Assembly (NCBI GenBank): GCA_963832835.1
Contig: CAWHVD010000003.1
Coordinates: forward strand, 1 to 10,566
DNA length: 10,566 bases
Source of the DNA: CAVPKN01 sp963832835
GTDB taxonomy: Bacteria; Chlamydiota; Chlamydiia; Chlamydiales; JAAKFR01
Direction: 5' to 3'
This document shows, in pieces, positions 1 through 5,479 of this stretch (within the stretch, counting starts at the first letter, position 1; the number at the start of each line of letters is the position of its first letter). The position numbers were made by a program, and so were the translations under genes. Under the pieces are notes generated by a model. That model saw only the letters and a program-made list of their open reading frames with translations, made no database searches and had not been told where the DNA came from.

Positions 1-36
1 ATCAATACCTTGAAGTCCAAGATCCCTGAGAAGATA

Positions 37-124
37 GGGTGCAATTTCACTCGATAGACTTTTGGCTGCTGAGAAGCGATATTCACAGACGTGATAAAAA
101 TCGAGAAGATAGGACCCTTGCTGT
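37..124 (-). mobile_element. ISKra4 scar (internally deleted remnant)
   Basis: On the minus strand this segment matches 6339-6417 of the ISKra4 transposase gene, the part encoding the DFYHVCEYL-type motif. It ends in GGGTGCAATT, the terminal sequence of the full element here. It therefore looks like an old copy that lost almost everything between one end and an internal piece. No intact reading frame remains. The same scar occurs at 6830-6917, so it predates the segmental duplication. Confidence 0.75.
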
Positions 125-392
125 TTCTTACCTCATGGGCTGCAGGGAGAGGTTAATTAACCTGAGTTTTCGGAAGATATTTCTATAAGATCTGTCCAAA
201 GGTAGTGGGTCCAGTCATCGAGGATTTCACCAGCGCGGATCAGTTCGGCTTTGAAGGCTAATATACCTTCCCGGCACCAGTAATCTTGATTGATTAGCCG
301 GTGGATTTTCCATCCTTTCCGCTTTTCTATGGGCATATTGAGGGTTTCTATTTCGCGGTTGCCATAACGTACTTGTAGGCGCAGAAAGATAG
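37..392. repeat. Direct repeat, copy 1 (IS scar plus lipoprotein 3' half)
   Basis: This stretch matches 6830-7185 in the same orientation at a constant offset of 6793, with no gaps and roughly 20 mismatches counted by eye. It starts at GGGTGCAATT, which equals the end of the ISKra4 element in this window. It runs through a transposase scrap and then the last 75-80 codons of the lipoprotein gene, and similarity fades after about 392. The two copies enclose the toxin-immunity pair and both insertion sequences. Confidence 0.9.
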
Positions 393-651
393 GTTCGGAG
401 CCCATCATGCAACTGCGCGGGAGATTCCAGCGCATAATGACTTGCTGGCCATAATAACACTCTCTGTTGGGATCTGGTGTGTTTACTCTCTCGGAGGCAA
501 GATGCTGGGGATACAAGTATTCAGAGCGACACGTCACATACCGGCCCTGACACCCTCCTAAGAAATTGCCCAGAAAGATGAGGAAAAGACAATAGGTGGA
601 TTTTTTTACCGCTGAGGACGCAGAGAGATAAACAAAAATGGGGTGTTTCAA
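157..651 (-). CDS. Putative lipoprotein, environmental-chlamydia type
   Basis: The 164-residue product has a hydrophobic stretch (about 20-32) followed by LGGC, a good lipobox with the lipidated cysteine at residue 34, so it is predicted to be an envelope lipoprotein. The mature part is soluble, with aromatic motifs such as RYGNREIETLNMP and a C-terminal DDWTHYLWTDLIEI. I recall similar small lipoproteins from Parachlamydia-like organisms; the function is unknown. The only usable start is TTG at 651, with AGGA about ten bases upstream. The first 15 or so codons overlap a dispersed intergenic repeat, and GTA stands just before KKST where an ATG would be expected. The native start may therefore be lost and the gene poorly expressed. 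A truncated paralogue lies at 6950-7183. Confidence 0.6.
   Translation of the reverse strand: MKHPIFVYLSASSAVKKSTYCLFLIFLGNFLGGCQGRYVTCRSEYLYPQHLASERVNTPDPNRECYYGQQVIMRWNLPRSCMMGSEPIFLRLQVRYGNREIETLNMPIEKRKGWKIHRLINQDYWCREGILAFKAELIRAGEILDDWTHYLWTDLIEISSENSG
604..633 (-). repeat. Dispersed 'ctctgcgtc...gcggtaaa' intergenic repeat
   Basis: Read on the minus strand, CTCTCTGCGTCCTCAGCGG resembles a degenerate sequence scattered between genes in many bacterial genomes (consensus near CTCTGTGTCTTTGCGG/TTTAA). Related copies lie at 869-898 (plus) and 7241-7262 (minus). This copy sits inside the first codons of the lipoprotein reading frame. Confidence 0.4.
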
Positions 652-677
652 TTTAATTGAGTCCTAATAGACTTGTC

Positions 678-760
678 GCAGCCATACAGGCTGCAAGATA
701 TCAACTGTCAAGACCCAGGGCGTTGCCCTGGGCTATTGCAATCTCAGCCTTTCAGGCTGA
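678..760. repeat. REP-like cluster of three perfect hairpins
   Basis: Three short perfect inverted repeats follow one another: GCAGCC/GGCTGC (678-694, loop of 5), CCCAGGGC/GCCCTGGG (714-732, loop of 3) and TCAGCCT/AGGCTGA (744-760, loop of 3). The middle hairpin has the look of extragenic palindromes spread by REP-associated (Y1-type) transposases. No such transposase lies in the window. None of the hairpins is followed by a clean U-tract, so a terminator role is not supported. Confidence 0.6.
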
Positions 761-868
761 ATAAAAGCTTGTGCATACACAACTTCCATTCTGCAAAACC
801 TTTCTTCAGCCGGAGGGGGCCTACACCATCAATAAACAAAGACTTTTCAGGGCAGGCATCCTATGTAT

Positions 869-898
869 CATTTGCGCCTCTGTGTCTTTGCGTTTAAA
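869..898 (+). repeat. Dispersed intergenic repeat, second copy
   Basis: The sequence CTCTGTGTCTTTGCGTTTAAA at about 877-897 is the same degenerate repeat type as at 604-633, on the opposite strand. It lies immediately downstream of the V-ATPase K pseudogene. Apart from this and the hairpin cluster, 652-905 holds nothing I can support as coding. Confidence 0.4.
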
Positions 899-905
899 TT
901 ACTCA

Positions 906-1324
906 TCAAAAGAGAAGCAAAGCGAAAACGAAAGCAAATAAGGAGAAAGACTCCACAATCCCAATCGCTGCAAAGCATTTTCCGTAAATGGCCGGCTGTT
1001 TAGCAGAAGCCTGGATTCCGGTAGCGCAGCACTTGCCTTGCATATAGGACGAAACGAGCAGGGCAAGGCCAACAGAAGCTCCTATACCGATCCCACCGAC
1101 TGCTGAAAGAGTCCTCTTTAATCGCACCATGCATCAAGAGTATTAAGATAAAACCATAACTCGCCTGGGAAGAGGGCATCGCCGACATCCCAATCATTTT
1201 TCCATGCCCCTCGTCAATGCGCGCCATCACAGCGTGAGAGGCCATTCCAGCCACCGCACATCCAATGGAACTACCCCTATTGTTCTATAGAAAGTTGTAA
1301 TACATCCTGTTCGCTCATCATCAT
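906..1324 (-). pseudogene. ntpK: V-type ATP synthase subunit K, frameshifted
   Basis: Subunit K is the membrane proteolipid of the V-type ATP synthase rotor ring. Two readable blocks survive. GSSIGCAVAGMASHAVMARI through ILLMHGAIK (about 1275-1110) is the first hairpin. LSAVGGIGIGASVGLALL through FALLLF (about 1115-906) is the second, and includes a YGKCFAAIGIVES loop like that of chlamydial K subunits. The blocks are in different frames; the net shift is -2 (or +1) at AAAGAGGACT near 1112-1103. The first block is also out of frame with a plausible start, three consecutive ATG codons at 1324-1316 preceded by GAGGAAG. That start runs only 15 codons to a TAG, and the usual hydrophobic N-terminus is missing, probably through a small deletion. 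The overall span is close to that of an intact gene. A functional copy is probably elsewhere in the genome. Loss of function is clear if the sequence is correct. Confidence 0.85.
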
Positions 1325-1380
1325 TTCTTCCTCTCATTAATTTTTCTCTGCATTTTATACTGGTCAGTTGCAAGAATTTT

Positions 1381-1710
1381 TTATTGTGGATCGACAAACG
1401 GCTCTTTGCGTGCATAGATTGTATATTTCTCTTTTGGGAGAGGATTAGGGTAGTCGCACCGAATGACTTCAAAATCCGCTTCCGGATCGATGGGAAAATC
1501 AGCATGCACTTCTGTAGCAATGCATGAATAATGTTCTTCAATGACTGCACTAACCTCACCATGGTGATAAAACATAATCCAAGCAATCTCGTCACCAGGT
1601 TCCCATTTTAAAATCACCTTACGTAGTGACGGTATGACTTCACCCCAAAGGGCCCTGGTAATGGAGAGTTCCAAACCTCTTACAATCACTATATCTTCTT
1701 GATTCAACAT
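1381..1710 (-). CDS. Candidate immunity protein for the adjacent toxin
   Basis: This is a 109-residue acidic, cytosolic-looking protein with no signal peptide or membrane segment. Its ATG shares one base with the toxin stop (TAATG), and AGGAG sits nine bases upstream, so translation is coupled to the toxin. Size, position and coupling are those of a cognate immunity protein that binds and blocks the toxin domain. The core pattern (ALWGEVIPSLRKV, then W..GDEIAWIMFYHHGEVS, then IATEVHADFP and a C-terminal YARKEP) resembles small immunity families of polymorphic toxin loci. I cannot assign a family name with confidence. The gene is intact although the toxin has been interrupted, which fits a protective role kept under selection or a recent insertion. 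No terminator is visible downstream. Confidence 0.7.
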   Translation of the reverse strand: MLNQEDIVIVRGLELSITRALWGEVIPSLRKVILKWEPGDEIAWIMFYHHGEVSAVIEEHYSCIATEVHADFPIDPEADFEVIRCDYPNPLPKEKYTIYARKEPFVDPQ

Positions 1711-3917
1711 TATTTTTTTCTCCTGTCAAGCATTCTTTTCAATTTATTGGGATCAACCGGCACAACATGGTAACCTCCACTCATGTCATAATGGATATCT
1801 CCAATAGAAGTGAGCACGCGGGTTTTTGTATCTCGATCAACATGAATCCCAATGATTTCATCAAAAGCAACCGTCTCTTTATATCCCGCTTCCCCGAAGG
1901 AAAACCGGGTAGGTACACCTTCGCCTAACTTGGGTTTCACTAATTCCTCTAGACGTTGTACTGAAATCGTTAATTCGCCACGCCCCTCACGAAAATTATT
2001 GGCTCCGGGGATATGCTTTTCTTGTTGCCCTAGATGCAGCTTGCATTGCTTTTTAAACTCATTTCTTTTAATGAAAAACTCTTGGGAGGCTTTTGCAAGC
2101 GTAGCAGCATTAGCGGGGGATGCAGCAGCAGTTTCTAAAGTGAGAACGGCATTGGCTTTTTTGAGGTTGTGATACATTTGAATGGCACGTGTGCTACCTC
2201 CACACATGAGAGCATCGATGCCATAACGTCCAATTACATACCCCACAGCATACCCTTGCGCCTCTTCGTCGAGCTGGTCCCATTTTTCGAGACACTCTTT
2301 TAATTCGGGCACTAGATTAGCTAAAAGCTCAGGCTTCAGATTTTTTTTGATGTAGTCAATGCACTGAAGGGCATTGTCGACTAAATCTTTAGAGATTCCA
2401 ATTGGGTTAATGGCAAAGGCCCATAAGCCCTTGCCTAAACCGTAGATCGTATTAAAAAGGGAGGGGACGAAATGGACTGCCGAATCACAACCCCCTTTGA
2501 TACAACCTAAACCAACTCCAATTGAAAACACAAAATGTTGATAGTTTGGGTCATCTAAAAAAATAGGGCGCATGCCGCTTGTGAGGTAATCAGACAGGGC
2601 ACATTGTAAATTACCCGTTTCAAAATAGGCGACAGCCCGTTCAAAAAAGGCTTCTTTGTGTTGAGGGTCTTTTTGGATGGCTTTTGTAAGGGAAGTAATA
2701 GCTTCGTCATAGCAGAGCAGCTCATTTAAAAGCCTCCCTTCCTGAAGATAGAGGTCTGAAGTTAGAAATGCTTGAAGATTATTAGCTTCGGCATAAGCAA
2801 TCCATTGTCTGATGTCATCGAACGACTCTAAAAAAGCTCCTGTGTGAAAGTGCAGCATTCCACGCTCATAGTAGATCTTGGGATGTGGATGTTCTTTAAG
2901 ACATTCCGTATATTGCATTTGAAAGTAACGGATCATCTCATCTGTGGCTGCAAGAAGGTTTTGATGCACGGTTTGATGCTCGGCAGATGGCAAATTTGTA
3001 GAACTGAATTGATCGATTGCATGGAAAATTTGATAATATTGGGAATAAAAATAGGCGTGAATAATCAGGCCTCGAGCAAATTCTGCATCGATACTATAAT
3101 TTAAATAAGGGCTGAATTTCTTGGCCTTCATTTCCTGTTTCAAGCTCGTGAAAGCTGCAAGCCATTCCAAAACCAGGCTGGCCGTAAAGCTGATGTCACT
3201 TGCCCAATTTAAGCAATGAGGCCAATAACAAGTGCAAGTTCGATTAGTACCGAGATAGCTTAAGAATTGTTCAAAAAAAGGAAAGTAAGTTTGGTAACTC
3301 CAATTGAAATATCCAGGAAAACTTGAGGGTTGCGTACAGAAATGCCAGTGGGGAATTATTTTTTTAAATTCATTGCAATATTTTCCAAAAGTATTGTGAT
3401 GTTCAAGCTCCCCTACGTAGACATCATACCATTCTCCTGGTTTTAGACAACCGCATCGATATAGCATCCAACCATCCCCTCCGTACCAACCGCGGTATTG
3501 GCCATACCCAAGTGTTTCAGGGTGGTAGTAGTCTCTGATAATGGTATCACCACAAACTGTGCAATATCCATGGTCGCACGTATCATATTCACTGGTATTT
3601 TTAGGAAAAAGGCGCCATTTTTCTCCGATACGCTCGATCAATGTGGTGTCGATCCAAGCCAGCGAATTTCCATCTCGCAGAAACTCTAACTCGAGATTGC
3701 CTTTGTCATCTGATTTCCAGCAGGAACACCCTTTTGGATCGTTGATCAGATGGTTGAGACAGAAGTATGGCCACATTGTATCATAAATTTCAGGAATAAA
3801 CTGACCATCATTAGGCCCTTCGGGTTCATAATTCTCAATTTTTTCGAGCCGATGGCGTAATTGCGCATATTTTTTTGCGTACTTGCCCAGGGAGTTTTCA
3901 CTAAAAAGATTTAACAT
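1710..3917 (-). CDS. TPR polymorphic toxin with Ntox50-like C-terminus (IS-truncated)
   Basis: The 735-residue frame has four parts. Residues 1-10 come from the ISAs1 inverted repeat. A Cys/His-rich aromatic region (about 50-240) includes C114, H116, C119, C122, C155 and C157, a possible metal site. TPR-like helices occupy about 340-448 (for example LQEGRLLNELLCYDEAITSL, then AFFERAVAYFETGNLQCALS). A linker (about 460-620) with IYGLGKGLWAFAINPIG and YAVGYVIGRYGIDAL resembles that of other chlamydial toxin proteins. The C-terminal domain (about 631-735) fits polymorphic toxin type 50, a predicted RNase (family assignment from memory): QQEKHIPGANNF, KETVAFDEIIG, GDIHYDMSGGYHVVP. The original gene read in frame through GKYA into 5191-5299 and carried a signal peptide, now cut off. 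The present ATG (3917) lies in the IS and overlaps the transposase stop. If translated, the toxin would lack its export signal; it may also be silent. Confidence 0.75.
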   Translation of the reverse strand: MLNLFSENSLGKYAKKYAQLRHRLEKIENYEPEGPNDGQFIPEIYDTMWPYFCLNHLINDPKGCSCWKSDDKGNLELEFLRDGNSLAWIDTTLIERIGEKWRLFPKNTSEYDTCDHGYCTVCGDTIIRDYYHPETLGYGQYRGWYGGDGWMLYRCGCLKPGEWYDVYVGELEHHNTFGKYCNEFKKIIPHWHFCTQPSSFPGYFNWSYQTYFPFFEQFLSYLGTNRTCTCYWPHCLNWASDISFTASLVLEWLAAFTSLKQEMKAKKFSPYLNYSIDAEFARGLIIHAYFYSQYYQIFHAIDQFSSTNLPSAEHQTVHQNLLAATDEMIRYFQMQYTECLKEHPHPKIYYERGMLHFHTGAFLESFDDIRQWIAYAEANNLQAFLTSDLYLQEGRLLNELLCYDEAITSLTKAIQKDPQHKEAFFERAVAYFETGNLQCALSDYLTSGMRPIFLDDPNYQHFVFSIGVGLGCIKGGCDSAVHFVPSLFNTIYGLGKGLWAFAINPIGISKDLVDNALQCIDYIKKNLKPELLANLVPELKECLEKWDQLDEEAQGYAVGYVIGRYGIDALMCGGSTRAIQMYHNLKKANAVLTLETAAASPANAATLAKASQEFFIKRNEFKKQCKLHLGQQEKHIPGANNFREGRGELTISVQRLEELVKPKLGEGVPTRFSFGEAGYKETVAFDEIIGIHVDRDTKTRVLTSIGDIHYDMSGGYHVVPVDPNKLKRMLDRRKK
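3878..3887. repeat. ISAs1 target-site duplication, left
   Basis: CGTACTTGCC directly precedes the left inverted repeat and is repeated exactly at 5191-5200. Ten bases is within the range known for ISAs1-family elements. Removing the IS and one copy restores an open frame in the toxin gene. Confidence 0.93.
3888..3916. repeat. ISAs1 inverted repeat adjoining the toxin body
   Basis: This 29-bp end matches the reverse complement of 5162-5190 except for one base (TTTAACA against TTTGACA). It carries both the transposase stop and the ATG now available to the truncated toxin. Confidence 0.93.
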
Positions 3918-5113
3918 GTTTTTCGATTCAAGAATATCTTTGCCAAAAGGCCCTTCAAATACCCGCCACCGAAGGTAGCCGCTCTTCTAACAGATGCCAA
4001 GCCCCTATCTGGATCAGCAACGACTGCCATATTCATGGCTAATCGACGAAATATCCCCAAATTCTCAGCACTGTTTCCTACATCCATCCGAACCGCATCC
4101 TCTCGAAAAATCACATCCACTTCCCAGTGGCAATTATTTTCAACCGACCAATGATCACGTGCCCATTGAGCAAAATCAAGAGCTCTTCCTTGCCGGCTAG
4201 AGAGATATAGGCGAGTTGCTGATTCGCGTTTTCCACCATTCACATGCTCTCGTACAGCTTTTATTTCTATGAGAGAGGTCAATTTTTTCCATGAAGCTTT
4301 CTGTGGCAACCATTCCAAATCGTTGACTACTTTGATCTCTCGTGTCTCCACACGTCCATGATCCTTCTCAATAGTTGTGTGTGCTGAGTGTTCAACAGCT
4401 TCCCAATTAACAGCATGTGCTTGAGAAAAAAAATTCTCCATCTCCGCATGCAAAGTCGGCTGATTCTCTTTCACAGCCAATAAATAATCCGCCTGTTGGT
4501 CAATGATTTGCTCTGCTACTTTTGGATTGGTGAAGTGTGCATCCCCAGAAATAATGGCTCCGGTAACATCGACCTGCTCTAGAATATCTTGTAAACAGCT
4601 TTTCTCTACTGTCTTATCCGGAACTTTCTCAACCGTGATGACTAGTCGGTCACTTGCCGCAAACAGCTCAACTACATGCGTTATGCCATCCAAAAAATTG
4701 GCCGACCTTAGTCTCTTTCCATCAAGCGCTAGCAATTGATCCTTCAACTGATTGGGTAATTTCACAAACCACTTCCGCAAATATTGTTTCAAAGCCTCCG
4801 GTTTTGCTCTGACTAAAAACCACCACAAGGTGCTATAAGAAGGGGGTTTATATGATGTTTTCAATAATTCAGTAAACCATTCCTGCTGTAGTAGGGCATA
4901 CTCGGCAATTTCCTCAACGGTATTGCATCCACAAAAAAATCCGCAGAGAATTACAAGGCTGATGTACCAGATGGGGTACAAAATTCTCTTTTGATTGCGT
5001 CTATGATCAGGAAAATCTGCAAATTCTCCCCGTACATTTTCAACAAATTTCTCAGCATCAAACTGTTTTGCAGCTTCCAGTATACTCGGGTCTATTTTTT
5101 TGCGACGTGACAT
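3911..5113 (-). CDS. ISAs1-family DDE transposase
   Basis: The 400-residue enzyme catalyses cut-and-paste movement of the surrounding IS. The catalytic acids are visible in the family pattern: D131 in LALDGKRLR, D191 in IISGDAHFT, and E325 in HWSVENNCHWEVD. YLLAVKENQP and HGRVETREI are further family marks. Length and C-terminus (ENLGIFRRLAMNMA) are normal, so it should be active. The start at 5113 is supported by GGAGGT five bases upstream. Its stop (TAA, 3913-3911) lies within seven bases shared with the ATG of the downstream toxin frame (ATGTTAA), so ribosomes ending here could restart on the toxin. Confidence 0.95.
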   Translation of the reverse strand: MSRRKKIDPSILEAAKQFDAEKFVENVRGEFADFPDHRRNQKRILYPIWYISLVILCGFFCGCNTVEEIAEYALLQQEWFTELLKTSYKPPSYSTLWWFLVRAKPEALKQYLRKWFVKLPNQLKDQLLALDGKRLRSANFLDGITHVVELFAASDRLVITVEKVPDKTVEKSCLQDILEQVDVTGAIISGDAHFTNPKVAEQIIDQQADYLLAVKENQPTLHAEMENFFSQAHAVNWEAVEHSAHTTIEKDHGRVETREIKVVNDLEWLPQKASWKKLTSLIEIKAVREHVNGGKRESATRLYLSSRQGRALDFAQWARDHWSVENNCHWEVDVIFREDAVRMDVGNSAENLGIFRRLAMNMAVVADPDRGLASVRRAATFGGGYLKGLLAKIFLNRKTC

Positions 5114-5161
5114 ACAATACCTCCAATATGGGGATGCATGTTCGTACTATACCTTAAACCC

Positions 5162-5190
5162 TGTCAAATCTTTTTAGTGAAAACTCCCTG
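5162..5190. repeat. ISAs1 inverted repeat, upstream end
   Basis: This is the partner of 3888-3916. It ends exactly where the second CGTACTTGCC begins. It contains TTGACA facing the transposase, but a TATAGT lies only 10 bases further on, so I do not call a promoter. Confidence 0.93.
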
Positions 5191-5200
5191 CGTACTTGCC
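5191..5200. repeat. ISAs1 target-site duplication, right
   Basis: This is an exact copy of 3878-3887. On the minus strand it reads GGC AAG TAC G, encoding the GKY that joins the two toxin gene halves. Confidence 0.93.
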
Positions 5201-5329
5201 TTCACTACTGATTAAAAAATCGAGATTTTCAGAAGATGTAAGTGAAGCTGGACAGCAAACCAATAGCAGGGGACAAATCCAGTTAAAAATATGATACATG
5301 GCAAGTTGGAATGATTGTGAACAGGCCAT
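5191..5329 (-). pseudogene. Severed 5' end of the TPR toxin gene (signal peptide)
   Basis: Read on the minus strand, this piece starts at ATG 5329 or, more likely for a signal peptide, at ATG 5299 (MYHIFNWICPLLLVCCPASL). It continues through TSSENLDFLISSEGKYA into the ISAs1 end, where it stops four codons later. Removing the IS and one target copy joins GKYA to KKYAQLRHR of the toxin in the same frame, giving about 760 residues. The hydrophobic core is typical of a Sec signal peptide. Neither ATG has a good Shine-Dalgarno. Open frame continues upstream into the ISKra4 end at 5373, so the true start or promoter may have been disturbed by that insertion. Confidence 0.8.
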
Positions 5330-5363
5330 TAAGATCTGCGAATTATTTTTTGTCAAGCATGCA

Positions 5364-5382
5364 GCCTGGTGGCCCACCAGGC
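5364..5382. repeat. Palindrome at the ISKra4 left end
   Basis: GCCTGGTGGCCCACCAGGC is a 9-bp perfect inverted repeat around one base. The half-site GCCTGGTGGC recurs at 6820-6829, touching the other end of the element. It may be a preferred target, part of the IS end, or a duplicated target. Confidence 0.6.
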
Positions 5383-5403
5383 GGGTGCAATTAAAAGTGG
5401 AGC
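5374..5403. repeat. ISKra4 terminal inverted repeat, left
   Basis: The 30 bases are exactly complementary to 6799-6828. The inner 21 bases from GGGTGCAATT are the most likely transposase-recognised part, judging from the scars. Confidence 0.85.
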
Positions 5404-5479
5404 ACCCCCTTTCCGTAAACAACCGATATTCTGCATACTATTCATAATTGGAAAATCTCATAGCAGAAAAGAGGTATCG

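Larger units (their letters stand above)
3888..5190 (-). mobile_element. ISAs1-family insertion sequence, complete (1303 bp)
   Basis: The element has 29-bp terminal inverted repeats starting CAGGGAGTTTTCAC (3888-3916 and 5162-5190) with one mismatch, an intact single transposase gene, and a perfect 10-bp target duplication. All these signs point to a recent, still mobile insertion. It lies inside the toxin gene, in the same orientation. The family includes the H-repeats found in Rhs toxin loci of enterobacteria. Confidence 0.93.

Noticed and set aside
673..897. A 74-codon plus-strand open frame
   Set aside because: It runs straight through the hairpin cluster and a dispersed repeat, with no ribosome binding site or motif.
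1227..1595. A 122-codon minus-strand open frame overlapping the immunity gene and the ntpK pseudogene
   Set aside because: It lies out of frame across the 3' end of the immunity gene and the decayed ntpK start; composition is not protein-like and no motif is seen.
1852..3786. Several plus-strand open frames opposite the toxin gene
   Set aside because: They are antisense shadows of a well-supported coding sequence; none has a start signal or family motif.
5130..5167. TTGACA in the ISAs1 repeat as a transposase promoter
   Set aside because: The only -10-like hexamer (TATAGT) is 10 bases away, and the properly spaced position has no match.
5174..5422. An 82-codon minus-strand frame beginning inside the ISKra4 end
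   Set aside because: Only 5191-5329 is toxin-derived. The start near 5422 lies in the IS and the last codons lie in the ISAs1 repeat, so it is a chance fusion.
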